The translations under genes and the position numbers were made by a program. Positions 45,262 through 56,173 of a stretch of DNA of 64,000 nucleotides are shown here, piece by piece; the stretch's first letter is position 1, and every line of letters begins with the position of its first letter. This stretch comes from Massilia sp. YIM B02443. Lineage in GTDB: Bacteria; Pseudomonadota; Gammaproteobacteria; Burkholderiales; Burkholderiaceae_D. The notes under the pieces were generated by a model. It had not been told where the DNA came from and searched no databases. It was given only the letters and a program-made list of their open reading frames with translations. The stretch covers positions 124,001 to 188,000 of the forward strand of contig NZ_JASNRA010000007.1 in NCBI RefSeq assembly GCF_030411955.1, read 5' to 3'.

Positions 45262-46370
45262 TCAGCGCTGGCCGAGACGGGTGTTGCCGAACAGCGTCTT
45301 GTATTCGTGCGGCTGCGAGCGCCAGTACTGGGGCGGCGCGAACACCTGGTCGCCCAGCTCGGCCGCCGCATGCCACGGCCAGCGTGGATCGTACAGCATG
45401 GCGCGCGCCAGGCCGATCATGTCGGCCTGCCCACTCTGCAGGATCTCCTCGGCCTGCTGCGCCTCGGTGATCAGGCCGACGCCGATGGTCGGCAGGCCGG
45501 TCTCTTTCCTGATCCGCTCGGCGAATTCGATCTGGTAGCCCGGGCCCACGGGAATCTGCTGGGCCGGCGACAGGCCGCCGCTCGAGACGTGGATGAAGTC
45601 GCAGCCCAGGCGCTTGAGCTCATGGCCGAAGCGCACGCTCTGTTCGATGTCCCAGCCGCCCTCGACCCAGTCGGTGGCCGAGATGCGCACGCCCACCGTC
45701 ATCTCGCGCGGCACGGCGGCGCGCACGGCGTTGAAGACTTCGAGCGGATAACGCATGCGGTTCTCGAGCGAACCGCCGTAGTCGTCTTCGCGCCGGTTGG
45801 CCAGTGGCGACAGGAACTGGTGCAGCAGGTAGCCATGGGCGGCGTGCAGCTCGATCGCGTCCAGGCCCAGGGCGTGCGCGCGGCGTCGACGAAACCGTCC
45901 TTGATGCGCTGCAGGCCTTCGTGGTCGAGCGCCAGCGGCACGGTTTCGCCGTCGGCGTGCGGCAGCGCCGAGGGAGCCACGGTCTGCCAGCCGCGCGGCT
46001 GGTCCGGCGCGATATTCGCGCCGCCTTCCCATGGCACCTGGCTCGAGGCCTTGCGGCCCGCGTGGGCCAGCTGCACCGCGACCTTGATCGGCGAGTGGCG
46101 GCGGATGGCCGCGATCACCGGCCGTAGGGCCTGGAAGTGGGCGTCCGACCACAGGCCCAGGTCGTCCGGGGTAATGCGGCCTTCGGGGGTGACGGCGCTG
46201 GCTTCGATGATCAGGAGCGCGGCGCCGGACAGGGCCAGGTTGCCGAGGTGAATGGTGTGCCAGTCGGTGGGCAGGCCGTCGACGGCGGAGTATTGACACA
46301 TCGGGGCGATGGCGATGCGGTTCGATAGCTCGAGTGAGCCGATCGAATAGGGAGAAAAGAGTTGACTCAT
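45262..46370 (-). pseudogene. frameshifted NADH:flavin oxidoreductase (NamA/YqjM-like ene-reductase)
   Basis: Old-yellow-enzyme family gene split by one frameshift near 45876-45882. Frame one begins MSQLFSPYSIGSLELSNRIA (good GGAGG site) and runs to residue 165 ([10 protein letters not shown]). The rest continues in another frame from [20 protein letters not shown] through [14 protein letters not shown] and IHVSSGG to GQADMIGLARAMLYDPRWPW. Restoring seven bases (a second GCCGCGC) would give the canonical FxxAAxRAxxxGxD spacing. It may be a true lesion or an assembly error. An intact enzyme would reduce activated alkenes with FMN. Confidence 0.85.
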
Positions 46371-46447
46371 GGTGCCTCCAGAACAAGGAGGTCCAGTCTA
46401 ACGACAACGGGAAGAACGTGCAGCGCACGTGCCTCCCGCGCCCATCG

Positions 46448-47455
46448 TCAGGCGGTGCGCACCACCATGATGCCGGCGCGCAGGCCGACACGCACGTCGG
46501 GATTCGGGAACACCACCAGCTCCTCGTCGTGCTTGACGGTGTACACCGTTGCGCCATCCGACGCGATCACGTCGCCCTTCTTGAGCGCCGTGAAATTCCA
46601 CGTCTCGCGCCCGACCGTCATGCTGAACGCGTCGGACAGCTTGATGATCGACTGCGCCGTGTCGAACACGTGCGGCGCGCTTGCCGCGGGTTGCGCGGGC
46701 GCGCCGCGCAGCAAACGGTCCAGCGCACGTGCGGCGGCGGCGAACTGCGCCAGGTCGTTCTGCCCCAGCACGCCGACTTTCCCCAGCTCGACCGTGCTGC
46801 CGGCCGCGCCCAGGTGCTCGGACGTGAAGTAGCTGTACGTGCCCGCCGATTCCGGATTCATGATGATGGCCCCGATCGCGGCCTCGCCCAGCCACGCAAT
46901 CAACTCGTCGCGCTGCGAGCGCGCGATCAGCTCCGGCACGATCGCGAACATCGGATAGTGCGACGGCCGGATCGCCGTGTGCAGGTCGAAGTGCCAGCGC
47001 GCCGGTCCGCTACCCTCGAAGAAGGCGCGCGTGGCGTCGATCAGCACGTCGGCCCGTCCCGCTTCGAAAGTCCCGGCCAGCGCACCGCGCTGGGCGCGGA
47101 ACATCCGGTTCAGGTCCGCGTCGACGAAACGCTTGCCGGCACGGATGGCGTCGATGTTTCCGACGCACAGCATCAGGTCCACCGCCAGCGCCGCAGGCGA
47201 CTGCGACAAGGCTTCCACCAGGTGCGCGACCATCTCGATCGGCCCGGTCTCGTCGCCATGCACGCCGACCGACACCAGCACGCTCGGGCGGGTGGGATCC
47301 GAAGCAACAGACTTGACGGTCAGGATGCCGGACGCCGGCAGCCCGACCGCGAAGCCGGCGTCGCGGAAGCGCTGCGCGACCGCGCCGAAATCGGCTTCGG
47401 CCAGCGCGCGCACCGCTTCCGGCAGCGCGCTTTCTTCAACCTTCGCGGCGCTCAT
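46448..47455 (-). CDS. astE: succinylglutamate desuccinylase AstE
   Basis: Last step of the arginine succinyltransferase pathway: N-succinylglutamate to glutamate and succinate. The 335-residue zinc enzyme has ligands H66 and E69 in GVHGDET and H159 in HFDLHTA, and the catalytic Glu in STVELGKVG. It follows the glutamate dehydrogenase gene with a 3-base gap, so the enzyme that makes glutamate is translated from the same message as the one that consumes it. Confidence 0.94.
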   Translation of the reverse strand: MSAAKVEESALPEAVRALAEADFGAVAQRFRDAGFAVGLPASGILTVKSVASDPTRPSVLVSVGVHGDETGPIEMVAHLVEALSQSPAALAVDLMLCVGNIDAIRAGKRFVDADLNRMFRAQRGALAGTFEAGRADVLIDATRAFFEGSGPARWHFDLHTAIRPSHYPMFAIVPELIARSQRDELIAWLGEAAIGAIIMNPESAGTYSYFTSEHLGAAGSTVELGKVGVLGQNDLAQFAAAARALDRLLRGAPAQPAASAPHVFDTAQSIIKLSDAFSMTVGRETWNFTALKKGDVIASDGATVYTVKHDEELVVFPNPDVRVGLRAGIMVVRTA

Positions 47456-47458
47456 GGC

Positions 47459-50400
47459 TTACGCCGCCAGACGTTCCGGGCTCAGGCCCTCGGACAGCGC
47501 CCACACGTCCAGCATCGCCTGTTCCAGGTCGGCCGGTTGCGTAAAGCCCGTCAGGCCGCGCGCCGCCATCACATCCTTCACCGCTGCTTCCATGTCGCCG
47601 CTGGCGCCGGCCTGCTCGATCACCTGCAGCAGCAAACGCTGCTGGGCGCGACGCAGCGACTGCAGCGCGTAGTTGCGCAGCTGTTCCTGCGACTTGCTCT
47701 GCGCCGGCAGCTTCAGGCCGCGTTCCAGCGTGTCGATGCCGACCTGCTGGCGCAGCACGGTGCCGACCTGCAGGAACTGCAGCAGGGTCATGCCGTTCGG
47801 ACGCTGCACCGACACGGCTGCGAACAGGAAGGATGCCTGCGATTCGATGATCTCGACCGCTTTCCAGGCCGCGGCGAAGCCGCTCGGCAGGCCGGTGTGG
47901 CCGTCCGCTTCCGAGCGGAACTGCTGCGCCGCGCTTCCATCGGCTTCGGCAAACAGCGTCGACAGCTCGCTCATGCCGTTGGAGCCGGCCGGCAGCGACA
48001 GCACGCCTTCGATCAGCGCGCGCAGCATGGCGCGGGTGCGGTTGTCGGCCGACACCGACACGTCGCGCGGCACCACCAGGGCATCGGCGTCGAGCGCGTC
48101 GAACACCGGCGCCAGGTGCAGCGAAGCCCAGGCCTGCGCCCATGCCTTGACCACTTCGGTCTCGTCGATGCGGTGTTCCAGCGCCAGGTCGCGCAGCATC
48201 AATGGACCGCAGCGGTTCACCGCTTCGTTGGCCAGCACGGTGGCCAGGATGGCGTTGGCCAGCGGGTGGTCGAGCGGATCGCGGGTGGCGACCAGCTGCG
48301 CCGGGAAGTAAGGACGCAGCAGCGAATCGGCCCACGATTCGCGGGTCAGGTCCAGCGCCGACAAGGTGCGCTTGAAACGGTTCTTGACGTTGGCGATCAC
48401 CACCGCCAGTTCCGGCGCGCTCAAGCCCAGGCCCAGCGTCTTGCGGCGCTGCAGTTCGGCATCGTTCGGCAGCTGCTCCAGCTCGCGCGATACCGCGCCT
48501 TCGCTTTCCAGGTTGGTGATCAGGGCGGCATAGCCATCCACCACCGCACTGTTGGCCTGCGCCTGCACTTCGCGCGTCAGGAGGTGGGTCTGCAGCTCGT
48601 TGTCGCGCAGGACCAGGCGCTCGATCTCGCCGGTCATCTCGTTCAGGATGCGGTTACGGTCGGTTTCAGGCAGCTGGCCGGCGTTGACTTCGGTGTCGAG
48701 CCAGATCTTGACGTTGACTTCGTGGTCCGAGCAATCCACGCCGGCCGAGTTGTCGATCGCATCGGTGAAGATGCGGCCGCCGGCCAGCGCGAATTCGATG
48801 CGGCCGGCCTGGGTCGCGCCCAGGTTGCCGCCCTCGGCCACCACCTTGCAGCGCAGTTCGCTGCCGTCGACGCGGATCGCGTCGTTGGCGCGGTCCTTCA
48901 CCTGCGCGTGGGTTTCGGTCGAGGCCTTGATGTAGGTGCCGATGCCGCCGTTGTAGAACAGGTCGACCGGCGCCTTGACGATGCGGTGCATCAGTTCCTG
49001 CGGGCTCAAGGAGGTTTCCTGGATGTCCAGCGCCTGGCGGATTTCCGGCGACAGCTCGATCGAGCGCGCGTTACGCGGGAACACGCCGCCGCCCTGCGAG
49101 ATCAGGCTCTTGTCGTAGTCTTCCCACGACGAGCGTGGCAGTGCGAACATGCGCTCGCGCTCCTTGAACGACACTTCGACGTCCGGGGTCGGATCGAGGA
49201 AGATGTGACGGTGGTCGAACGCCGCCAGCAGTTTCAGCTGGCGCGACAGCAGCACGCCGTTGCCGAACACGTCGCCCGACATGTCGCCCACGCCGACCAC
49301 GGTGATCGGGTTGTTGGCCATGTCGTGGCCCAGTTCGTAGAAGTGGCGCTTGACCGCTTCGAACGCGCCCTTGGCGGTGATGCCCATTTTCTTGTGGTCG
49401 TAGCCGTTCGAGCCGCCCGACGCGAACGCGTCGCCCAGCCAGAAGCCGCGCTCGACGGCGATGCTGTTGGCGATGTCGGAGAAGGTCGCGGTGCCCTTGT
49501 CGGCCGCCACCACCAGGTACGGGTCGTCCTGGTCATAGCGCGCGGTGTTTTCCGGCGCCACGATCTCGCCGCGCACGCGGTTGTCGGTCACTTCCAGCAG
49601 GCTGGCGATGAACAGGCGATACACTGCTTCGCCCTCGGCCGCCACCACTTCGCGGGCGGCGCCGGTCGGCATCTGCTTGCAAACAAAGCCGCCCTTCGAG
49701 CCGGCCGGGACGATGACGGCGTTCTTGACCATCTGCGCCTTCACCAGGCCCAGCACCTCGGTGCGGTAGTCTTCCATGCGGTCCGACCAGCGCAGGCCGC
49801 CGCGCGCCACCGGGCCGCCGCGCAGGTGCACGCCCTCGAAGCGGCGCGAGAACACGTAGATCTCGCGGTACGGACGCGGTTCCGGCGCCAGCACCAGGTT
49901 GCTGGTGTCGAACTTGAAGATGATCTTCTCGCCGCTGTTCTGGAAGTAGTTGGTGCGCATGGTCGCCAGCGCCAGCTCGACCAGGGCAGCCATGATCTCT
50001 TCGGTGTCGGCGTGGTTCACGCCCGGCAGTTTCGCTTTCAGCGCGGCCAGCTTGGCGGTGCCTTCTTCGCGCTCGGATTCGCTGCGCTTCGGGTCGAAGC
50101 GGTGCAGGAAGCCTTCCACGAATTCGCTCACCAGTTGCGGCTGGGTGCGCAGAGTCTCGGCCATGTAGCGCACCGAGAATTTCGAACCCAGCTGGCGCCA
50201 GTAGCTGATGTAGGCGCGCACCAGCTGCACTTCGCGCACCGACAGGCCGCCTTCGAGGCTCAGGCCGTTCATGCGGCCGTCTTCGGCTTCGTCGTTGAAC
50301 AGCGCGGTGAACAGTTCTTCGGCGACGTGTGCGATGCCCGGCTTGGCCAGCTTGGCCGCGCTCTCGGCGTCCACGCTCAGCGCGGTGACGTAGCGGCGCA

Positions 50401-52177
50401 CGCCGTCCATGCCGGTGTGGCCGAAGGTCTGCTCGCGGTCGACCGCGATGCCGGCGTTCTGCAGCGCCGGCAGGATGCGCGACAGCGACGGCACGGTCTC
50501 GCTCGAATACAGGCGGATCGACGGGCCGGACGGGTCGTCCAGTTCGATGCGCGCGGTCACGCGGCCGGCGCCCGACTTGTTCAGCAGCGCGTGCACGTCG
50601 CGGAACGCGGTTTCAGGCGCGGTGGTGGTGACGAAGTTGACCGGCAGGCGCGGCACGATCTTGCGCAGCAGGCTGCGTTCGCGGCTGTCGTCGATCGAAT
50701 TGATCAGGCCCGCGAAGCGGTCGTGCCAGCCATCGAGCACGCCGATCAGCGGGCGCTGGATATCGGTTTCCAGGTCGAGCGGGTAGCGCGCGGCGTGCGC
50801 GATCAGGTACACACGCGCCAGCGGGCCGTCGGCCACCAGGGTCTGGACGTCGACGTCGGTCGCGCCCGAGCTCTCTTTCAGGGCCTGGGCCAGGCTGGCG
50901 GCGACGGCTGCGCTGAAGCGCTCGCGCGGCAGATACACCAGCACGTTCAGGTGGCGGCGATACACGTCGCGGCGTGCGAACACCTTGGCGCGCGGCTGCT
51001 TGTACAGCGAGACCACGGCGCTGCAGACTTCGGCCAGCCATTCCGGCTCGGCTTCCAGCGCTTCGGTGCGCGGCAGCGACTCCAGGATCTCGATGAACTT
51101 CTCGGCGCGGAAGCCTTCCTGGCGCACGCCGGCGATGCCCAGCACCTTGGCCACGCGGCCGCGCGCGAACGGCAGGCGCGCCAGCGGGGTCGAGGTGGCG
51201 GCGCGGGTGAACAGGCCGATGAAGCAGTGTTCGCCCAGGATGCGGCCCTGGGCGTCGGTGTCGCGCACGCCGATGAAGTCGAGCGGCTGGTCGCGATGCA
51301 GCGTGCCGCGCACGTCGGCCTTGACGATGGTGAGGGTCTCGCCGCGGCGCGACAGGGTCTCGCAGTCGCCCGGGATGCTGGCCAGGCAGGTGCCGTAGAC
51401 CGGGTGCGAAGTATCCTGCAGCACGCCGATGCGGCTCGGGATGTCGCGTTCGAGTTCAGTGGCGCCCGGCTTCGAATGATAGTAGGCGTAGCCGAACGGC
51501 TCGAAGCCTTCGTTCTTGGCCCATTCGAGGAAGGCGGCCGCTTCCTGGCCTTCCGGGGTGCCGTTGGCGGCCACCGCCGCGGCCACCGCGGTCAGGCGGT
51601 CGCCCATGGCGACGGCGTCGCGCTGCACGATGGCGGCGTCGTTGGCCACCATGCGCAGGCGCGCGGTGAGCTTATCCAGTTCTTCGTATTGCAGTTCGTC
51701 GTTCAGCAGGCACAGGACGATCGACTCCAGCGGGCTGCCGGCTTCGCCGACCGCCGCCACCATGCCGCTCGCGTCGCGGCGCACCGGCAGCACGGCGTTC
51801 ATCACGCCGGCGGCCTGGATGCGCTCCATGCGCAGCGCCATGACGAAGGAGTCGACCAGGTAGGGACGGTCGTCGTTCAGGATCAGCAAGGCGGTTGCCA
51901 CGCCGCCGCGGCCATCGGAATAGCGCGTGGTAACGATCTGCGCGGCCGGGCCGGTGCGCTGCGCCAGCTGGGCGAAGCCTTCCTGCAGCACCGGGGCCAG
52001 GCTTTGCGGCGCGGTGCCGGCCAGGTCTTCGTCGTCGAGCGCGCCGAGCCAGGCGCCGATCAGGGCATTGACCGGGGAACCGGCCTGGCCGCCGGCGGCG
52101 GACTGGTTGGCATTGATCAGGGCGAGCGTCTGTTCGCGCAGATCGTTGGGCATGTCTTTCATCTCTTGCTTCTCCAA
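47459..52177 (-). CDS. gdhB: NAD-specific glutamate dehydrogenase, large (GDH-180) type
   Basis: Catabolic oxidative deamination of glutamate to 2-oxoglutarate and ammonia. At 1572 residues it belongs to the 180-kDa class, with long N-terminal ACT-like regulatory regions, a central catalytic domain (GGLRWSDRMEDYRTEVLGLV, then GSKGGFVCK) and the later GVGDMSGDVFGNGVLLS motif, plus a C-terminal helical part. In Pseudomonas aeruginosa the equivalent GdhB is arginine-inducible through ArgR but is encoded apart from the aru operon; here it lies between astB and astE. The long antisense frame opposite it is a composition artefact. The exact start (52177 or 18 bases later) is uncertain. Confidence 0.93.
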   Translation of the reverse strand: MEKQEMKDMPNDLREQTLALINANQSAAGGQAGSPVNALIGAWLGALDDEDLAGTAPQSLAPVLQEGFAQLAQRTGPAAQIVTTRYSDGRGGVATALLILNDDRPYLVDSFVMALRMERIQAAGVMNAVLPVRRDASGMVAAVGEAGSPLESIVLCLLNDELQYEELDKLTARLRMVANDAAIVQRDAVAMGDRLTAVAAAVAANGTPEGQEAAAFLEWAKNEGFEPFGYAYYHSKPGATELERDIPSRIGVLQDTSHPVYGTCLASIPGDCETLSRRGETLTIVKADVRGTLHRDQPLDFIGVRDTDAQGRILGEHCFIGLFTRAATSTPLARLPFARGRVAKVLGIAGVRQEGFRAEKFIEILESLPRTEALEAEPEWLAEVCSAVVSLYKQPRAKVFARRDVYRRHLNVLVYLPRERFSAAVAASLAQALKESSGATDVDVQTLVADGPLARVYLIAHAARYPLDLETDIQRPLIGVLDGWHDRFAGLINSIDDSRERSLLRKIVPRLPVNFVTTTAPETAFRDVHALLNKSGAGRVTARIELDDPSGPSIRLYSSETVPSLSRILPALQNAGIAVDREQTFGHTGMDGVRRYVTALSVDAESAAKLAKPGIAHVAEELFTALFNDEAEDGRMNGLSLEGGLSVREVQLVRAYISYWRQLGSKFSVRYMAETLRTQPQLVSEFVEGFLHRFDPKRSESEREEGTAKLAALKAKLPGVNHADTEEIMAALVELALATMRTNYFQNSGEKIIFKFDTSNLVLAPEPRPYREIYVFSRRFEGVHLRGGPVARGGLRWSDRMEDYRTEVLGLVKAQMVKNAVIVPAGSKGGFVCKQMPTGAAREVVAAEGEAVYRLFIASLLEVTDNRVRGEIVAPENTARYDQDDPYLVVAADKGTATFSDIANSIAVERGFWLGDAFASGGSNGYDHKKMGITAKGAFEAVKRHFYELGHDMANNPITVVGVGDMSGDVFGNGVLLSRQLKLLAAFDHRHIFLDPTPDVEVSFKERERMFALPRSSWEDYDKSLISQGGGVFPRNARSIELSPEIRQALDIQETSLSPQELMHRIVKAPVDLFYNGGIGTYIKASTETHAQVKDRANDAIRVDGSELRCKVVAEGGNLGATQAGRIEFALAGGRIFTDAIDNSAGVDCSDHEVNVKIWLDTEVNAGQLPETDRNRILNEMTGEIERLVLRDNELQTHLLTREVQAQANSAVVDGYAALITNLESEGAVSRELEQLPNDAELQRRKTLGLGLSAPELAVVIANVKNRFKRTLSALDLTRESWADSLLRPYFPAQLVATRDPLDHPLANAILATVLANEAVNRCGPLMLRDLALEHRIDETEVVKAWAQAWASLHLAPVFDALDADALVVPRDVSVSADNRTRAMLRALIEGVLSLPAGSNGMSELSTLFAEADGSAAQQFRSEADGHTGLPSGFAAAWKAVEIIESQASFLFAAVSVQRPNGMTLLQFLQVGTVLRQQVGIDTLERGLKLPAQSKSQEQLRNYALQSLRRAQQRLLLQVIEQAGASGDMEAAVKDVMAARGLTGFTQPADLEQAMLDVWALSEGLSPERLAA

Positions 52178-52232
52178 AGTTTGTATGCCTGGCGCGCCTG
52201 GGCTCGTGGCCCGGCGCTGCCCTGCTTCTTAT

Positions 52233-52251
52233 GGGCGGGGGTGACCCGCCC
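52233..52251. other. stable hairpin in the astB-GDH intergenic gap
   Basis: GGGCGGG (52233-52239) and CCCGCCC (52245-52251) with a 5-base loop, inside the 117-base gap between astB and the GDH gene. No T tract follows on the minus strand, so it is more likely a processing or attenuation element than a full terminator. Confidence 0.5.
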
Positions 52252-52294
52252 GGGTACTACAGCAAATGAACCAACAAAAAACCAATCTACTTCG

Positions 52295-53635
52295 TTACAA
52301 GTCGTACAGGCCGGGCAGGCCGAGAATCCGGGTCAATTCTTCCAGCGCGGCGGCGCATTCGATCGCCAGCTGCGGGTCGGCCAGGTCCTTCGGCTCGACG
52401 CGGTCGCGGTAATGGCGCTCGACCCAGGCCACCAGCTGCGCATACAGCGCCTCGGTCATGATCACGCCCTGGTGCATCGCCGCTGCCTGGTCGTCGGTCA
52501 GCACCACGCGCAGGCGCAGGCAGGCCGGGCCGCCGCCGTTGCGCATGCTCTGGCGCAGGTCGAATTCGACCAGCTCGTCGATCGGGCCGCCGCCAGCCAC
52601 CAGGCCGGCCAGGTAGCGCGACACGGCCGCGTTCTCGCGGCATTCGTGCGGCACCACCAGCGCCATGCGGCCATCGGGTTTGGACAGCAGCTGGCTGTTG
52701 AACAGGTAGCTAGCCACCGCGTCGGCCACCGGCACCTGGCCGCTGGCCACGCGCACCGCCTGCAGCTCGGCGCCGACGCCGCCCAGCGAACGGCGCAGCG
52801 CCTCGATCGTCTCGGCTTCGTCGAAGAAGGCCTGGTCGTGGTAGAACAGCACGTTGCCGTTGCCGACCGCGATCACGTCGTTGTGGAACACGCCCTGGTC
52901 GATCACGTCCGGATTCTGGGCCGCGAACACGGTGCGCGCCGGGTCCAGGCCGTGCAGGCGCGCCACCGCCTGCGACGCTTCCAGGGTCTGGCGCGCCGGG
53001 TATTTTTTCGGGCTCGGCGCGGCAGGATCGAACTCGACCCGGCCGTACACGAAGAACTCGACGCCGGCCGCGCCGTAGCTGGACGCGAAGCGGGTGTGAT
53101 TGGCCGCACCTTCGTCGCCGAAGGCCGGCACCGGCGGCAGCGGATCGTGCACCATGAAGTGGCTGCCGTCATGGAAGATCGCGCGCAGCGTGCGCGTGGC
53201 CTGCACGTGTTCTTCCGAGCGGTGCAGCTTGTTGTTCAGGTTGGCGGCGGTGAAGTGCACGCGGCCGTCGTGCGAGTCGGCCGAGGGGCTGACGGTGGCC
53301 GCGTTGGCGGTCCACATCGGCGCCGCCGAATACGCGCAGGCCAGGATCACCGGCGCTTCGCGGTAGGCATGCGCCAGCACGTCGGCGTCGCTGCCCGAAA
53401 AACCGAGGCGGCGCAGCAGGCGGAAGTTCGGCCGCCCCTGCGGCGGCATCACCGCCTGAGCGAAGCCGCGCGCGGCCAGCTCGCGCATCTTGGCCAGGCC
53501 CTGCAGCGCGGCCTGGCGCGGGTTGGCGGCGCTCCTCACATTGTTGAACGAGGCAACGTTGCCGAACGAGAGGCCGGCGTAGTTGTGCGACGGGCCGACC
53601 AGGCCGTCGAAGTTGAATTCACGGGCGTTCAACAT
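52295..53635 (-). CDS. astB: N-succinylarginine dihydrolase AstB
   Basis: Converts N-succinylarginine to succinylornithine, CO2 and two ammonia. The 446-residue product starts at [21 protein letters not shown], the canonical N-terminus, 357 bases inside a longer open frame. Catalytic features include [11 protein letters not shown] (His), [12 protein letters not shown] and the Cys in [14 protein letters not shown]. It lies 2 bases after astD and is the last gene before a 117-base gap with a hairpin. Confidence 0.95.
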   Translation of the reverse strand: MLNAREFNFDGLVGPSHNYAGLSFGNVASFNNVRSAANPRQAALQGLAKMRELAARGFAQAVMPPQGRPNFRLLRRLGFSGSDADVLAHAYREAPVILACAYSAAPMWTANAATVSPSADSHDGRVHFTAANLNNKLHRSEEHVQATRTLRAIFHDGSHFMVHDPLPPVPAFGDEGAANHTRFASSYGAAGVEFFVYGRVEFDPAAPSPKKYPARQTLEASQAVARLHGLDPARTVFAAQNPDVIDQGVFHNDVIAVGNGNVLFYHDQAFFDEAETIEALRRSLGGVGAELQAVRVASGQVPVADAVASYLFNSQLLSKPDGRMALVVPHECRENAAVSRYLAGLVAGGGPIDELVEFDLRQSMRNGGGPACLRLRVVLTDDQAAAMHQGVIMTEALYAQLVAWVERHYRDRVEPKDLADPQLAIECAAALEELTRILGLPGLYDL

Positions 53636-53637
53636 GG

Positions 53638-55137
53638 TCAGGCTCCTGCTCGTGGCGTCAACGACAGGCCCGGCGACAGCTTGGCCGGCATTTCCAGTTC
53701 CGACGTTTCGATCGAGGCCACCGGATAGGCGCAGTAGTCGGCCGCGTAATAGGCGCTGGGGCGATGGTTGCCCGACTTGCCGACGCCGCCGAACGGCGCC
53801 GAGCTGGCCGCGCCGGTGGTCGGGCGATTCCAGTTGACGATGCCGGCGCGGGCGCGCACGGCGAAGCGCTGCCACAGCTCTTCGCTCGGCGACAGCAATG
53901 CCGCGGCCAGGCCGAATTCGGTGGCGTTGGCCACGCGCAGGGCCTGGTCGAAGTCTTGCACCCGAATCACCTGTAGCAGCGGGCCGAACCACTCTTCGTC
54001 CGCGATGCCTTGGGCATCGGTGGTGTCGACGATGCCGGCGGTGACGAAGCCGGCGTTGGGGTCGAGCTGGCGCATCTGCAGCAGCACCTTGCCGCCCTTC
54101 TGTTCCATCTCGGCCTGGGCCTGCACCAGGCGCGCGGCGACGGCGCTCGAGACCACCGGGCCCATGAACGGCTGCGGTTCGGCGTTCGAGGCGCCGACCT
54201 GCAGGCCGGCCGCCACTTCGACCAGGCGCTTCAGGAAAGCCTGGCCAGCGTCGTTGTCCTGGATGACCAGGCGGCGCGCACAGGTGCAGCGCTGGCCGGC
54301 CGAGATGAAGGCCGACATCACGGTGTGGTGCACGGCAGCGTCGATATCCTGGACGTCCCAGACGACCAGCGGATTATTGCCGCCCATTTCCAGCGCCAGC
54401 ATCTTGCCCGGCTGGCCGCCGAACTGCTTGTGCAGCGCGGCGCCGGTCTGGCTGCTGCCGGTGAACAGCACGCCGTCGATGTCGGCGTTCTGGCCGAGGG
54501 CGACGCCGGTGTCGCGGCCGCCGTTGACCAGGTTCAGCACGCCCTGCGGCAGGCCGGCACGTTCCCACAGCTGCACGGTTTTCACCGCGGTGCGCGGTGC
54601 GTATTCGCTCGGCTTGAACACGATCGTGTTGCCGGCGATCAGGGCCGGCACGATGTGGCCATTCGGCAGGTGGCCGGGGAAGTTATAGGGACCATAGACG
54701 GCGAACACGCCGTGCGGACGGTGGCGCAGCACGGCGTTGCCGTCGGCGACCTTGTTGACGTTCTCGCCGGTGCGCGCGCCGTAGGACTGGACCGAGATGT
54801 CGACCTTGGCGGCCATGGTGGTCACCTCAGTGCGCGCTTCCCACAGTGGTTTGCCGACTTCTTCGGCGATGGTCGCGGCCAGTTCCTCGGCGTTTTCCTT
54901 GAGCAGATCGCGAAAGCGCGTGCAGACGGCGATGCGCTCGTCCAGCGGCGCCAGCGCCCAGGCTTCGAAGGCGTCACGTGCGGCCTTGGCGGCGCGCGCC
55001 ACGTCGTCGGCGTTGGAGGCGTTGCTGGTCCAGGTCTGGCGTCCGGTGGACGGGTCGATGGTCGCCAGTTCGGGACCGCTGCCGGCGAGCCATTCGCCGG
55101 CGATGAAATTGGACAATGCGTTGGACAGATTAGCCAT
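53638..55137 (-). CDS. astD: succinylglutamate-semialdehyde dehydrogenase AstD
   Basis: NAD-dependent aldehyde dehydrogenase making N-succinylglutamate. The 499-residue protein has the catalytic Glu250 ([14 protein letters not shown]) and Cys284 ([11 protein letters not shown]), and [12 protein letters not shown] in the NAD-binding part. Assignment among the many ALDH families is made by its place in the ast cluster; the astA beta gene overlaps its start by 8 bases and astB follows directly. Confidence 0.94.
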   Translation of the reverse strand: MANLSNALSNFIAGEWLAGSGPELATIDPSTGRQTWTSNASNADDVARAAKAARDAFEAWALAPLDERIAVCTRFRDLLKENAEELAATIAEEVGKPLWEARTEVTTMAAKVDISVQSYGARTGENVNKVADGNAVLRHRPHGVFAVYGPYNFPGHLPNGHIVPALIAGNTIVFKPSEYAPRTAVKTVQLWERAGLPQGVLNLVNGGRDTGVALGQNADIDGVLFTGSSQTGAALHKQFGGQPGKMLALEMGGNNPLVVWDVQDIDAAVHHTVMSAFISAGQRCTCARRLVIQDNDAGQAFLKRLVEVAAGLQVGASNAEPQPFMGPVVSSAVAARLVQAQAEMEQKGGKVLLQMRQLDPNAGFVTAGIVDTTDAQGIADEEWFGPLLQVIRVQDFDQALRVANATEFGLAAALLSPSEELWQRFAVRARAGIVNWNRPTTGAASSAPFGGVGKSGNHRPSAYYAADYCAYPVASIETSELEMPAKLSPGLSLTPRAGA

Positions 55138-56173
55138 GGGCGCTTTTCCTTGTAATCAGAGTCAGGGTCCGCACGTCGTCGCCCGGCTCGCAATGCAGCT
55201 GGTCCAGCTCTGCGCGGGTGAGCGCGACGCGGGTGGCGCCGGCCACGGCGCGGGTGAGGATCATCCTGAAGTCGTCGAGGCGGGTGTTCGAGATCAGCAC
55301 GTGTTCGGTCTCTTCATGTTCGGCGCCTTCTTCAGCCAGCACCGCGGTCGCCAGCACGCTGTCGCGCACCGCGCGCAGCTCGGACGCGCGGCCCTGCAGC
55401 ACCGGGCCGGCATCGAAGATGTCGACGTAACCTTCGTAGTGCATGCCTTCCTGCTCCAGCAGGCGGCGCGCCGGCTGGGTCGAGGTGTGCACCTGGCCGA
55501 TCACGTCGATCGCCTCTTGCGGCAGGTAATCAACGTAGAGCGGCTGGCGCGGCATCAGTTCGGCGATGAAGGACTTCTTGCCGATCGCGGTCAGGCCGTC
55601 GACGTGGTTGAAGTCCATCTTGAAGAAGTGGCGCCCCAGGCCTTCGTAGAACGGTGACGTGCCATCATCAAGCTGGTAGCCGCGCATCTCGGCGATGATC
55701 TTTTCGGTGAACAGGTGCTGGAACTGGGCGATGAACAGGAAGCGGCTCTTGGACAGCCACTTGCCGTTGAAGCCGGCGCGGTATTGCGGCAGCAGGAACA
55801 GCGAGCACAGTTCGGTGGAGCCGGTCAGGTCGTTCGACAGGTACAGCGTCTCCATCCGGGTGAACACGTCCAGCTCGCGGCTGCAGTGCACCAGGGTGCC
55901 GATGCGGTAGTTGTAGAACGGCTCGGTCAGGCCGACCGCGCTCTTGATCGCGCACACGCCGGCGATGCTGCGGTCTTCCGTATGCTCGAGCACGAACATG
56001 TAGTCGCGCGCTTCGGGCGCGATGGTCTCGGCGAACGAGGCCTCGGACGTGGCCAGGCGCTGGCCCAGCATCTCGGGATCGGGCTTGAGCGTGGTCATGC
56101 CGCTGCCGGCCTGGCGCGCCATCTCGATCAGGGCGTCCAGGTCGGACAATTTGGCGGCGCGGATTACAAGCAT
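55130..56173 (-). CDS. aruG: arginine N-succinyltransferase, second subunit (AruG/AstA)
   Basis: 347-residue acyltransferase subunit; with AruF it transfers succinyl from succinyl-CoA to arginine, the first step of the pathway. It contains the family segments NDLTGSTELCSLFLLPQYR, GRHFFKMDFNHVDGL and EGYVDIFDAGPVLQ. The start MLVIRAAKLSDLDAL at 56173 overlaps the aruF 3' end by 10 bases, and its own end overlaps astD by 8. It is homologous to aruF, so the pair arose by duplication. Confidence 0.92.
   Translation of the reverse strand: MLVIRAAKLSDLDALIEMARQAGSGMTTLKPDPEMLGQRLATSEASFAETIAPEARDYMFVLEHTEDRSIAGVCAIKSAVGLTEPFYNYRIGTLVHCSRELDVFTRMETLYLSNDLTGSTELCSLFLLPQYRAGFNGKWLSKSRFLFIAQFQHLFTEKIIAEMRGYQLDDGTSPFYEGLGRHFFKMDFNHVDGLTAIGKKSFIAELMPRQPLYVDYLPQEAIDVIGQVHTSTQPARRLLEQEGMHYEGYVDIFDAGPVLQGRASELRAVRDSVLATAVLAEEGAEHEETEHVLISNTRLDDFRMILTRAVAGATRVALTRAELDQLHCEPGDDVRTLTLITRKSAHG

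Noticed and set aside
46334..53728. Open frame of 2464 codons on the plus strand opposite astE, GDH and astB
   Set aside because: Its translation is low-complexity His/Arg/Gln/Ala/Val sequence typical of the antisense of GC-rich genes, with no domains; the minus-strand genes in the same place have clear families and catalytic motifs.
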